Shown here: piece by piece, positions 26,947 through 35,065 of the stretch
How the letters are laid out: each line of letters starts with the position of its first letter
How positions within the stretch are numbered: the first letter of the stretch is position 1
From: Rhodospirillales bacterium
GTDB lineage: Bacteria; Pseudomonadota; Alphaproteobacteria; Acetobacterales; Acetobacteraceae
Length of the DNA stretch: 48,261 bases
Assembly (NCBI GenBank): GCA_017304945.1
Contig: JAFKLG010000088.1
Coordinates: 1-48,261, forward strand
Reading direction: 5' to 3'
Notes under the pieces: generated by a model
Seen by the model: only the letters and a program-made list of their open reading frames with translations
Told to the model about the DNA's origin: nothing
Databases searched by the model: none
Made by a program: the position numbers and the translations under genes

Positions 26947-27816
26947 GTGGACGGCTTGATCCACCAGGTCATGTCGGGAATCGCCACCGGTGGCATCTAT
27001 GCCAGCGTGGCGCTCGCCCTCGTGATGATCTACCAGGCGACCCATCACGTGAACTTCGCGCAGGGCGAGATGGCGACCTTCTCGACCTACATCGCGCTCA
27101 CGATGATCAATCTCGGCCTGCCCTACTGGGTGGCGTTCGTGCTGACCATCATCGTCTCCTTTGCGATCGGGGTCGCCATCGAACGATTGCTGATGCGGCC
27201 GATGGCCAACGCGCCGGTGCTGTCCTCGGTCGGCGTGTTCGTCGGGCTGCTGCTGATCGTCAACAGCCTGTCGGGCTGGTTCTTCGACTACACGATCAAG
27301 CAGTTCCCCTCCCCCTTCCCCGACCGGCCGATGCTGGGTGGCTTCGTCTCGGGCCACGAACTGGGCTCGACCGCGGTGACGCTCGTCGTGCTGATCGCGG
27401 TCTACCTCTTCTTCCGCCACACCAAACTCGGCCTCGCCATGCGCGCCGCCGCGTTCAATCCGACCTCCTCCCGCCTGGTCGGCGTGCGCGTCGGCTGGAT
27501 GCTCGCGCTGGGCTGGGGCCTGGCCGCGGCGATCGGCGCGGTCGCCGGCTGCATGGTGGCGCCGATCGTCTTCCTCGATCCCAACATGATGGCCGGCATC
27601 CTGCTCTACGCCTTCGCCGGCGCCCTGCTGGGCGGCATCGACAATCCGCTGGGCGCGGTGCTGGGCGGGTTCGCGGTCGGCATCATCGAGAATCTGGGCG
27701 GCGCCTATGTCGTCGGCACCGAACTGAAGCTGACCCTCGCGCTGATCATCATCGTCGCCGTCCTGACCGTGAAGCCGTCCGGCCTGATGGGCCGAACCCT
27801 CTACAGCCGGGTGTGA
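26947..27816 (+). CDS. livH: Branched-chain amino acid-type ABC transporter permease LivH
   Basis: The 289-residue membrane protein has about eight helices. Seen: GIATGGIYASVALALVMIYQ at the start, HVNFAQGEMATFSTYIA (a LivH hallmark), and the EAA-like cytoplasmic loop RAAAFNPTSSRLVGVRVG; the end has GLMGRTLYSRV. The start is GTG at 26947, chosen for GGGAG about 10 bases upstream and normal length. The gene begins 40 bases after livF. The stop overlaps a possible GTG start for livM. Confidence 0.94.
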   Translation: MDGLIHQVMSGIATGGIYASVALALVMIYQATHHVNFAQGEMATFSTYIALTMINLGLPYWVAFVLTIIVSFAIGVAIERLLMRPMANAPVLSSVGVFVGLLLIVNSLSGWFFDYTIKQFPSPFPDRPMLGGFVSGHELGSTAVTLVVLIAVYLFFRHTKLGLAMRAAAFNPTSSRLVGVRVGWMLALGWGLAAAIGAVAGCMVAPIVFLDPNMMAGILLYAFAGALLGGIDNPLGAVLGGFAVGIIENLGGAYVVGTELKLTLALIIIVAVLTVKPSGLMGRTLYSRV

Positions 27817-27821
27817 GAGCG

Positions 27822-28850
27822 ATGCGGACCTCCTGGCTGCTGCCCCTACTGATCGTCGTCGTGGCCGCCTGGCCGACCCTGGCCTTCAGCGACTACCACC
27901 TGTTCCAGCTCACCATGGTCGTGGTCTACGGGATCGCAATCCTGGGGCTCGCGATCCTCACCGGCTTCAACGGCCAGATCTCGCTGGGCCACGGCGCGTT
28001 CTACGCGATCGGCGCCTACACCACGGCGATCCTGATGACGACCTGGGACGTGCCGTACTGGGCCACGCTGCCCGCCTCCGCCCTGGTCTGCGCGGTGTTC
28101 GGGTTCCTGATCGGATTGCCGGCGCTGCGCCTGGGCGGCCTGTATCTCGCGCTGACCACCTTCGCCCTGGCGGTCGCGATCCCGCAGCTTCTCAAGCACA
28201 AACTGATCGACACCTGGACCGGCGGCGTGCAGGGCCTGGTGATCGACAAGCCCGAGGCGCCGTTCGGGCTGCCGCTCTCCCCCGACCAGTGGTTGTGGCT
28301 GTTCACGCTCGCGGTGGGGGTGGTGCTGTACGGGCTCGCCTGGAACCTCGTGCATGGCCGCATCGGCCGCGCGATGATGGCGATCCGCGATCACACGCTC
28401 GCCGCCGAGGCGATGGGCATCAACACGGCGATGCTGAAGACGCGCACCTTCGCCGTCAGCGCGCTCTACACCGGCATCGCGGGATCGCTGGGCGCAATCG
28501 CGGTGCAGTTCGTGGCACCCGACAGTTTCTCGGTGTTCGTCTCGATCACGCTGTTCGTCGGGCTCGTGGCGGGCGGCGCGGCCTCGATCGGCGGCACGAT
28601 CGTCGGCGCGCTGTTCATCGAGTTCGTGCCGAACCTCGCCGACAAGGTGTCGAAGGCGGCGCCGGGCGCGGTCTATGGCGTGCTGCTGATCGCCATGCTG
28701 TTCCTGATGCCACAAGGCGCGGGCGGCTTCATCGCACAGCAATGGCGATGGATCACCGCGCGCCTGGGACGGAGCGAGACGCCCGCGCCACGCGGCGGTG
28801 AGCCGCAGGGCGTGCCGCCGCTGCGCCTGCGGGAGAAGCCCGGGAAGTAA
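27822..28850 (+). CDS. livM: Branched-chain amino acid-type ABC transporter permease LivM
   Basis: The 342-residue membrane protein pairs with LivH. Seen: LTGFNGQISLGHGAFYAIGAYT (LivM hallmark), PALRLGGLYLALTTFALAVA and the cytoplasmic loop MMAIRDHTLAAEAMGINTAMLKTRTFAVSA in pieces. The ATG at 27822 is preferred; a GTG at 27813 that overlaps the livH stop (GTGA) is an alternative adding three residues. The C-terminal 40 residues are Arg/Pro-rich and cytoplasmic. No periplasmic binding protein gene accompanies the transporter in this window. Confidence 0.94.
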   Translation: MRTSWLLPLLIVVVAAWPTLAFSDYHLFQLTMVVVYGIAILGLAILTGFNGQISLGHGAFYAIGAYTTAILMTTWDVPYWATLPASALVCAVFGFLIGLPALRLGGLYLALTTFALAVAIPQLLKHKLIDTWTGGVQGLVIDKPEAPFGLPLSPDQWLWLFTLAVGVVLYGLAWNLVHGRIGRAMMAIRDHTLAAEAMGINTAMLKTRTFAVSALYTGIAGSLGAIAVQFVAPDSFSVFVSITLFVGLVAGGAASIGGTIVGALFIEFVPNLADKVSKAAPGAVYGVLLIAMLFLMPQGAGGFIAQQWRWITARLGRSETPAPRGGEPQGVPPLRLREKPGK

Positions 28851-28968
28851 CGCGCGCCCCGTGTCATGGCCGGCGCGGCAGCCGAACGCCGCGTCGTCGC
28901 CTGTCCCGCTTGCCACCCGGACCAAACCCGATAACCTCGCCTCCACGAACGAGGAGGAAACCAGGCGC

Positions 28969-29775
28969 ATGCTCAGCCTCACCGGCAAAGTCGCGCTCGT
29001 CACCGGCGCGGGATCCATCGGGCCCGGCTGGGGCAACGGCAAGGCCACCGCGACGCTGCTCGCGCGACAGGGCGCGAAGGTGTTCCTGGTCGACATCAAC
29101 CCCGCCGCCGCGCAGGAGACGCAGTCCGTCATCGAATCCGAGGGCGGCACCAGCGCGACGCATTCCTGCGACGTCATGCAGGCAGCCGACGTCGCCGAGA
29201 TGGTCCAGGCCTGCGTCGACCGGTTCAAGCGCCTCGATATCCTGGTCAACAACGTGGGCGGCTCCGCCCCCGGCGACGCAGTCGCCATGGCCGAGGAGAT
29301 CTGGGACCGCCAGATCGACTACAACCTGAAAACCGCGTTCCTCGGCTGCAAATACGCGATCCCGGTGATGCTCGAGCAGGGCAAGGGCGCGATCGTCAAC
29401 ATCGCGTCTGTTGCCGGCATGCGCAACGACTGGCATTCCGGCCGCTCCCATGTCGGCTACAGCGCCTCCAAGGCGGGCGTGATCCAGCTCTCGCGCTCCA
29501 CCGCCGGCACCTATGCGAAGAAGGGTATCCGGGTGAACACCGTGGTGCCCGGCCTGATGCACACGCCTTTGGTCGAGGCACGCCTCGCCAAGACCGTCGC
29601 CGGCAATGACGCGCAGAAGCTGATCGATGCGCGCAACGCCGTCGTGCCCATGGGCCACATGGGCACCGGCTGGGACGTCGCCCACGCCGTGCTGTTCCTC
29701 GCCTCCGACGAGGCCGGCTACATCACCGGCACCGAGATCATCGTCGACGGTGGCCTCACCACCTTCATGCCCTGA
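28969..29775 (+). CDS. Short-chain dehydrogenase/reductase
   Basis: The 268-residue classical SDR oxidises or reduces a hydroxy compound with NAD(P). The cofactor loop is unusually long, TGAGSIGPGWGNGKATA, in place of the standard TGxxxGIG; Asp in VFLVDINPAAA suggests NAD preference. Also seen are ILVNNVGG, the catalytic serine in NIASVAGM and YSASKAG with the Tyr and Lys. The GPGWGNGKA loop is typical of one SDR branch often found beside aromatic or acyl-CoA degradation genes. ATG at 28969 follows GAGGAGGAAA. Within the operon it follows livM by 118 bases. Confidence 0.92.
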   Translation: MLSLTGKVALVTGAGSIGPGWGNGKATATLLARQGAKVFLVDINPAAAQETQSVIESEGGTSATHSCDVMQAADVAEMVQACVDRFKRLDILVNNVGGSAPGDAVAMAEEIWDRQIDYNLKTAFLGCKYAIPVMLEQGKGAIVNIASVAGMRNDWHSGRSHVGYSASKAGVIQLSRSTAGTYAKKGIRVNTVVPGLMHTPLVEARLAKTVAGNDAQKLIDARNAVVPMGHMGTGWDVAHAVLFLASDEAGYITGTEIIVDGGLTTFMP

Positions 29776-29789
29776 GCGGAGTCCCCCCC

Positions 29790-30353
29790 ATGAGCGCCGG
29801 ACGCTTCCCCACCCTCACGCCCGAGACGATGAATGCCGAACAGAAGAAGGTCGCGGACGCGATCCAGTCGGGGCCGCGCGGCTCCGGCCTGCGAGGCCCG
29901 TTCAACGCGCTGCTCCGCAGCCCCGACCTGTGCGACCTCGTGCAGCGCGTCGGCGCCTATGTGCGCTTCGGCAGCTCGATCCCCGCGCCGCTCAACGAAC
30001 TCGCGATCTGCATGGCCGGCCGCAAATGGTCCGCCCAGTACGAGTTCTACGCGCATCGCAAGCTGGGCATCGAAGCCGGGCTCAACCCCGCCATCCTCGA
30101 CGCCGTCGCGGACGGCCGCCGCCCCGAGAGCATGAGCAAGGATGAAGCCTTGGTCTACGACTTCGCCAACGAGCTGCTGAGCACCGGCCAGGTCTCCGAC
30201 GCCCACTACCAGCCGGTGCTGGATCGCTTCGGCGAGCGCGGCGTCATGGATCTGGTGGGCGCGGTCGGCTACTACAGCCTCGTCTCCATGGTGCTCAACG
30301 TCGCGCAGGTGCAGTTGCCCGCGGGCGAGACCCCGCCGCTCAAGCCGCTCTGA
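29790..30353 (+). CDS. Carboxymuconolactone decarboxylase-fold protein without CxxC
   Basis: The 187-residue helical protein matches the CMD family: GPFNALLRSPDLCDLVQRVGAYVRF, LNELAICMAGRKWSAQYEFYAHRKLG, and AILDAVADGRRP. The redox CxxC of AhpD is absent (the place reads WSAQYEFYAH), so a peroxidase role is unlikely; it may act in ring cleavage product handling, but the reaction cannot be read from the sequence. It follows the SDR gene by 14 bases and is separated from the next gene by 8 bases, inside the operon. Confidence 0.85.
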   Translation: MSAGRFPTLTPETMNAEQKKVADAIQSGPRGSGLRGPFNALLRSPDLCDLVQRVGAYVRFGSSIPAPLNELAICMAGRKWSAQYEFYAHRKLGIEAGLNPAILDAVADGRRPESMSKDEALVYDFANELLSTGQVSDAHYQPVLDRFGERGVMDLVGAVGYYSLVSMVLNVAQVQLPAGETPPLKPL

Positions 30354-30361
30354 GCCGCACC

Positions 30362-31159
30362 ATGGCCGACGACATCCTGGTCGAACCGCAGGACGGCTGG
30401 CGCAAGCTCACGCTGAACCGGCCGGACAAGCTGAACGCCGTGAACGAGGCGATGCTGACCCGCCTGCTGCACGCGCTGGACGCGGCCGAGGCCGACCCGT
30501 CCTGCCGCGCGCTGCTGCTCACCGGCGCCGGCCGCGGCTTCTGCGCCGGCCAGGAACTCGGCCCCTCACTGACGCCCGGCCCGAACGGCCCACCCGACCT
30601 CGAGAAGCTCGCCGGCACCTACCACCATGAGGTGGTGCGTCGCCTGCGCGCCTCCCGCCTGCCCGTGGTCTGCGCCGTCAACGGCGTCGCTGCCGGCGCC
30701 GGCGCCAGCTTCGCGCTCGCCAGCGACATCGTGCTCGCCGCCCGCAGCGCGAAGTTCGTGCAGGCCTTCGTCAAGATCGGCCTCGTGCCGGATTCCGGCG
30801 CCTCGTTCTTCCTCACCCGCAGCGTGGGCGAAGCGCGCGCCCGTGTCCTCGCGCTGCTGGGCGACGCGGTCACCGCGGACCAGGCCGAGCAGTGGGGCAT
30901 GATCTGGAAAGCGGTGGACGACGCGACGCTGATGCCGGACGCGACCGCGCTGGCCGCCCGCCTCGCGCAGGGACCAGCCGAATCGCATGCCATGATCAAG
31001 CGGATGTTCGCGGCCGCCGCGACCAACGACCTGTCCGCGCAGCTCGACCTCGAAGCCGCGCTGCAGGGCCAGGCGGGCCGTACCGACGACTACGCGGAAG
31101 GCGTGCGCGCCTTCCAGGAGAAGCGCCCGCCACGCTTCGGCCAACGAGCGGCGACATGA
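30362..31159 (+). CDS. PaaG-like enoyl-CoA hydratase/isomerase
   Basis: The 265-residue crotonase-fold protein has the oxyanion motifs TGAGRGFCAGQEL (about 58-70) and AVNGVAAGAGASFALASD, and FVKIGLVPDSGASFFLTRSVG, whose Asp fits PaaG, the isomerase that converts ring-epoxyphenylacetyl-CoA to the oxepin. The gene order with PaaI- and PaaK-like genes supports a phenylacetate-type pathway, but the paaABCDE epoxidase is not present, so other roles in aromatic or acyl-CoA breakdown remain open. ATG at 30362 is 8 bases after the previous stop. Its stop overlaps the paaI start as ATGA. Confidence 0.88.
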   Translation: MADDILVEPQDGWRKLTLNRPDKLNAVNEAMLTRLLHALDAAEADPSCRALLLTGAGRGFCAGQELGPSLTPGPNGPPDLEKLAGTYHHEVVRRLRASRLPVVCAVNGVAAGAGASFALASDIVLAARSAKFVQAFVKIGLVPDSGASFFLTRSVGEARARVLALLGDAVTADQAEQWGMIWKAVDDATLMPDATALAARLAQGPAESHAMIKRMFAAAATNDLSAQLDLEAALQGQAGRTDDYAEGVRAFQEKRPPRFGQRAAT

Positions 31160-31581
31160 CGCCGGAGGCGCTCGCCCGCGCCTGCGCGAATGCGATGTGG
31201 GCGGACGACCGCGCCTCCGCCGGTCTCGGCATGACCCTGACCGCGGTCGCACCCGGCCGCGCCACCATCACCATGCGCGTGCGCGACGACATGGTGAACG
31301 GGCTCGGCCTCTGCCATGGCGGGTTCATCTTCACGCTCGCCGATTCCACCATGGCCTTCGCGGCCAACAGCCATGGCGAACGCGCCGTCGCCCAGCATGC
31401 GGCGATCGACTTCCTGCGCCCCGGCAAGCAGGACGAACTGCTGACCGCCCGCGCCGAGGAGCGCGCCCGCGCCGGCCGCACCGGACTCTACGACGTGCGC
31501 GTCACCGGCGAGGACGGCACCACCGTCGCGGAGTTCCGCGGCCAGACACGCACGATCGGCAGATTCTTCGCGGAGGGTTAG
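31156..31581 (+). CDS. paaI: PaaI-like acyl-CoA thioesterase (hot dog fold)
   Basis: The 141-residue hot dog thioesterase hydrolyses stalled acyl- or hydroxyphenylacetyl-CoA intermediates and so frees CoA. Seen: MVNGLGLCHGGFIFTLADSTMAFAANS, which holds the Asn, HGG and Asp residues of the active site, and HAAIDFLRPGKQDEL. The ATG at 31156 overlaps the stop of the preceding gene (ATGA), showing coupling, and the paaK-like gene begins at the next base after its stop. Confidence 0.92.
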   Translation: MTPEALARACANAMWADDRASAGLGMTLTAVAPGRATITMRVRDDMVNGLGLCHGGFIFTLADSTMAFAANSHGERAVAQHAAIDFLRPGKQDELLTARAEERARAGRTGLYDVRVTGEDGTTVAEFRGQTRTIGRFFAEG

Positions 31582-32862
31582 ATGGCCGGCCTCGACCCGA
31601 TCGAAACCGCCTCACGCGACGAACTCTCGGCACTGCAGCAGGAACGGATCGGCTGGACCCTGCGCCACGCCTACGCCAACGTGCCGCATTACACCCGCGC
31701 CTTCGACGCCGCCGGCGTGCACCCCGACGACTTCCGCACGCTCGACGACCTGCGCAAGTTCCCGTTCACCACCAAGCAGGACCTGCGCGCCAACTACCCG
31801 TTCGGCATGTTCGCCGTCCCGCGCGAGCAGGTCGTGCGCGTGCACGCCTCCTCGGGCACCACCGGCAAACCCACCGTCGTCGGCTACACGCGCCAGGATA
31901 TCGAGACGTGGTCGAACGTGGTCGCACGCTCGATCTACGCCTCGGGCGGACGGCCCGGCATGATGGTGCACGTGGCCTACGGCTACGGGTTGTTCACCGG
32001 CGGTCTCGGCGCGCATTACGGCGCCGAACGGCTGGGCTGCACCGTGGTGCCGGTGTCGGGCGGCATGACCGAACGCCAGGTGCAGCTCATCGAGGATTTC
32101 CGCCCCGACATCATCATGGTCACGCCCAGCTACATGCTGGCGATCCTGGACGAGTTCGTGCGCCAGGGCCTCGACGCGCGCGCCTGCTCGCGGCGCGCGG
32201 GCATCTTCGGCGCCGAACCCTGGACCAACGAGATGCGCGCCGAGATCGAGAGCCGTTTCGCCATGGACGCGCTCGACACCTACGGATTGTCCGAAGTGAT
32301 CGGTCCCGGCGTCGCCAACGAATGCGTCGAGACCAAGGACGGCCCGACCATCTGGGAAGACCACTTCTACCCCGAGGTGATCGCCCCCGACACCGGCGCC
32401 GTGCTGCCCGAGGGCGCATCCGGCGAGCTCGTGTTCACCTCCCTCACCAAGCACGCCATGCCCGTCGTGCGCTATCGCACGCGCGACCTCACCCGCCTGC
32501 TGCCCGGCACCGCGCGCACCATGCGCCGCATCGACCGCGTGCTCGGGCGCTCCGACGACATGATGATCATCCGCGGCGTCAACGTGTTCCCGAACCAGAT
32601 CGAGACGCAGGTGCTGCGCTCCGAAGTGCTGACCGGCCACTACCAGATCGTGCTGACGCGCGAAGGCCGCATGGACGAGGTCGCCGTGCATGTCGAGGCG
32701 CGTCCCGACATCGTCGACCCCGACCTGCTCGCGGCCGAGGCGATGCTCACCGCGGCGCGGATCAAGGACACGGTCGGCGTCAGCGTGCGCATCGTGATGG
32801 AGCCGCCCGGCACGATCGAACGTTCACTCGGCAAGGCGCGGCGCGTGATTGACCGCCGCTGA
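31582..32862 (+). CDS. paaK: Phenylacetate-CoA ligase-like adenylate-forming enzyme
   Basis: The 426-residue ANL-superfamily enzyme activates an aryl acid with ATP and CoA. Seen: the P-loop VHASSGTTGKPTVVGYT (about residue 90), YGYGLFTGGLGAHYGAERLG, AEPWTNEMRAEIE, LDTYGLSEVIGPG, YRTRDLTRLLPG and the C-terminal MRRIDRVLGRSDDMMIIRGVNVFPNQIE, all diagnostic for PaaK. It ends the operon that starts with livG, so the transported acid is probably its substrate. Phenylacetate is the model substrate; another aromatic acid is equally possible. Confidence 0.93.
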   Translation: MAGLDPIETASRDELSALQQERIGWTLRHAYANVPHYTRAFDAAGVHPDDFRTLDDLRKFPFTTKQDLRANYPFGMFAVPREQVVRVHASSGTTGKPTVVGYTRQDIETWSNVVARSIYASGGRPGMMVHVAYGYGLFTGGLGAHYGAERLGCTVVPVSGGMTERQVQLIEDFRPDIIMVTPSYMLAILDEFVRQGLDARACSRRAGIFGAEPWTNEMRAEIESRFAMDALDTYGLSEVIGPGVANECVETKDGPTIWEDHFYPEVIAPDTGAVLPEGASGELVFTSLTKHAMPVVRYRTRDLTRLLPGTARTMRRIDRVLGRSDDMMIIRGVNVFPNQIETQVLRSEVLTGHYQIVLTREGRMDEVAVHVEARPDIVDPDLLAAEAMLTAARIKDTVGVSVRIVMEPPGTIERSLGKARRVIDRR

Positions 32863-32964
32863 CCCGCCGCGCAGCCGTTTCAGACGCAACCACCGACAGC
32901 CTGGACGGCTGGCGTCACCCGCGACCGCCGGACGCTCGGACTGCTGCCCGCACGATCGCACGCG

Positions 32965-32987
32965 CGGCGCCGGAACACCCGGCGCCG
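32965..32987. terminator. GC hairpin between converging paaK-like and CBS genes
   Basis: CGGCGCCGG (32965-32973) and CCGGCGCCG (32979-32987) form a perfect 9-bp stem with a 5-base loop, in the 153-base gap between two converging genes. No T-run follows. It may help to end the long operon. Such hairpins arise easily in GC-rich DNA. Confidence 0.4.
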
Positions 32988-33015
32988 GAGATCCACGACC
33001 AGCGAAGCGTGGGCG

Positions 33016-33450
33016 TCAGGCCCGCATGCGTGCGAGATCCAGCAGCACGTTGGCTTCGAGCGCCTTCTCGTCGAGCCGGTGCTTCACCAGGTCGCCGATG
33101 CTGACGATGCCGACCAGGTCGCCGCCATCGATCACCGGAAGATGCCGGATCCGCGCCTGGGTCATCGCGGCCATCGCATCATCCACCCGGTCCTTCGACC
33201 GGCAACTGATCAGGCTGTGGCTCATCAGCGCGCCGACCGGCAGGTCCAGCACCGCGGCACCGCGCGTTGCGACGGCGTTCAGGAAGTCGCGTTCGGAGAA
33301 GATGCCAGCGGGCTTCATCCAGGCATCCTCCACCACCACCGCGCCAATGCGGTGCTCCGCGAGTTTGCCGACGGCGGCGCGAACGCTGTCGGTCTCCCTC
33401 ACGCGCACCACCCGATGACCTTTCTCCTGCAGCACATCCGCGATCGTCAT
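33016..33450 (-). CDS. CBS domain-pair protein
   Basis: The 144-residue protein is a tandem CBS pair. The first repeat reads VRETDSVRAAVGKLAEHRIGAVVVED and the second SKDRVDDAMAAMTQARIRHLPVIDGGDLVGIVSIGDLVK. FSERDFL between them is typical of small stand-alone CBS proteins. They bind adenine nucleotides and tune partner proteins; the partner is unknown here. ATG at 33448-33450 follows GGAGAGCGAG. It converges on the paaK-like gene. Confidence 0.93.
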   Translation of the reverse strand: MTIADVLQEKGHRVVRVRETDSVRAAVGKLAEHRIGAVVVEDAWMKPAGIFSERDFLNAVATRGAAVLDLPVGALMSHSLISCRSKDRVDDAMAAMTQARIRHLPVIDGGDLVGIVSIGDLVKHRLDEKALEANVLLDLARMRA

Positions 33451-33610
33451 CTCTCGCTCTCCTCTCCCACCGCCGCGTGAAGCGCTCGGTCGGTCGGTGC
33501 GGCGGCGTCGTGGCCGATTGGAAGCGCAGGGACAAACGTGGGGTCGCCGAGCCGCTACCGCCAGAAGGTGGCCACGATTTCAGGCCGAGGAGAGATTGCG
33601 GGAACGCTGC

Positions 33611-34393
33611 TCACGCGGTCGGCACCGTTCCCCCATCGATGATGTACTCAGTGCCGGTGATGGCGGTGGCCCGCGACGAGGCAAGGAAGGTGATGAGGTC
33701 GGCAACTTCCCGCGGCTGCGCGGGCCGCCCGAGCGGGATGCCGCCGAGCGCGTTCATGATGATCTGCTTGACGCCGGCTTCGTCGGTGCCGGTCTGCTGC
33801 GCCAGGCGCTGCGCGAGCGCCGCCGCCGCTTCGGTTTCGATCCAGCCCGGCGCAACGCGGATCACCCGGATGCCCTTGGGCGTCACCTCCTTCGACAGGC
33901 TCTTGCTGTAGGTCGACAGCGCGGCCTTTGCCGCGGCATAGGCGGTGGTCGACTCCGGCAATGGCAGCACGCGCTGGATCGAGGTGACGTGGATGATCAC
34001 GCCGGAGCCGCGTGCGATCATCGACGGCAGCAGGGCTCGGTCCAGCCGCACCGCGGACATGAGGTTCCGGTCCAGCTCCTTCGACCACTCCGCATCGTCC
34101 AGTGCGGCGAAGCCGCCGGGCGGCGCGTTGGAGCCGCCAACCACGTTGACGAGGATGTCGACGCCATCGAGCATCGCCAGCGTCTGGTCCGCGACGGTCG
34201 CACAGCCCGCGGCGGTCGTGAGGTCGGCCGCAATGTAGCGCACGCTGTCCCCGACATCGGCCGGGACGCTTCGTGCGGTGGCGACGACGCGCGCACCCGC
34301 GTCCGACAGGGCATGCACGACTGCCGCGCCGAGGCCCTTGGTGCCGCCGGTCACCAGCGCGCGCTGTCCGCTCAACCCGAGATCGAAGCTCAT
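33611..34393 (-). CDS. Short-chain dehydrogenase/reductase
   Basis: The 260-residue classical SDR has the cofactor motif [12 protein letters not shown], with Arg in ATARSVPAD suggesting NADP, and [11 protein letters not shown], the serine in [10 protein letters not shown], and [18 protein letters not shown] with the catalytic Tyr-x3-Lys. The end [16 protein letters not shown] is standard. It is divergent from an HxlR regulator, a common pairing in which the regulator represses the oxidoreductase until an electrophile or quinone appears. The physiological substrate is not known. Confidence 0.93.
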   Translation of the reverse strand: MSFDLGLSGQRALVTGGTKGLGAAVVHALSDAGARVVATARSVPADVGDSVRYIAADLTTAAGCATVADQTLAMLDGVDILVNVVGGSNAPPGGFAALDDAEWSKELDRNLMSAVRLDRALLPSMIARGSGVIIHVTSIQRVLPLPESTTAYAAAKAALSTYSKSLSKEVTPKGIRVIRVAPGWIETEAAAALAQRLAQQTGTDEAGVKQIIMNALGGIPLGRPAQPREVADLITFLASSRATAITGTEYIIDGGTVPTA

Positions 34394-34567
34394 CGCTCGG
34401 TCTCCCGTTGCGCGATCCGATCGCGTTGCGGCGTACGATTCAGCGGTGCGATGGCGAGAGGCGGCAGCCCAGGATACGGGCGGACGAGGCGCATGGGTGA
34501 TCTCCGGTCATGCTTGTCTTTCCGGCAAGGTTGGCCTAACACCCCGAAACCGCAAGAACGCACCTGA

Positions 34568-34591
34568 AAGTAGGCTACTTACCAAAAAGTA
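34568..34591. promoter_or_regulatory. Overlapping palindromes at the hxlR-type start, candidate operator
   Basis: AAGTAG-G-CTACTT at 34568-34580 is a perfect palindrome, and its right arm TACTT (34576-34580) also pairs with AAGTA at 34587-34591 across 6 bases, just touching the regulator ATG. The DNA around is AT-rich. HxlR/YodB proteins bind TAC/GTA-type inverted repeats, so autoregulation and control of the divergent SDR are likely. Confidence 0.6.
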
Positions 34592-34995
34592 TGGTTCACC
34601 AGCACACACGCGAGACGGCAGCTCAAGGGGTCGAGGCGGCGCTCAAGCTGCTCGAGGGCCGCTGGAAGCTCGTGATCCTGTTCCACCTGTTTGGCGGCCG
34701 GGTGCTCCGATTCTCGGACCTGGAGCGCGCCATTCCGGCGGTCTCGCAGAAGATGCTGATCCAGCAGCTCCGGCAGTTGGAGGGCGACGGGATCGTGCGG
34801 CGGATCGTGCATCACCAGGTGCCGCCGAAGGTGGAGTATGGCCTGACGGAATGGGGGCAGGCCCTGTGCCCCGCGCTGGACGCGCTGCTGACCTGGGCCA
34901 GCCAGCGCGAGTCCTCCGCGGCGGAGGGCGCAGGCCGCCCGGCCCAGAGCTCCGCGCCGATCGACGATGGCGGGCGCGGTTCTGGTTCCAGATGA
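34591..34995 (+). CDS. HxlR family transcriptional regulator
   Basis: The 134-residue protein is a MarR-like winged helix of the HxlR type. Seen: EAALKLLEGRWKLVILFHLFGG (about residues 16-37), RFSDLERAIPAVSQKMLIQQLRQLEGDGIVRR and PPKVEYGLTEWGQAL. The tail of about 30 residues is low-complexity. No ribosome binding site precedes the ATG, so translation may be leaderless. It lacks the conserved N-terminal cysteine seen in some thiol-sensing members. It probably controls the divergent SDR gene. Confidence 0.9.
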   Translation: MVHQHTRETAAQGVEAALKLLEGRWKLVILFHLFGGRVLRFSDLERAIPAVSQKMLIQQLRQLEGDGIVRRIVHHQVPPKVEYGLTEWGQALCPALDALLTWASQRESSAAEGAGRPAQSSAPIDDGGRGSGSR

Positions 34996-35065
34996 AACGA
35001 TCATCCTGGCTCGGGCCTCGCGCCGCCGCCGCATCGCGCTCCGTGCGCGTGGCTGACGGCGGCGG

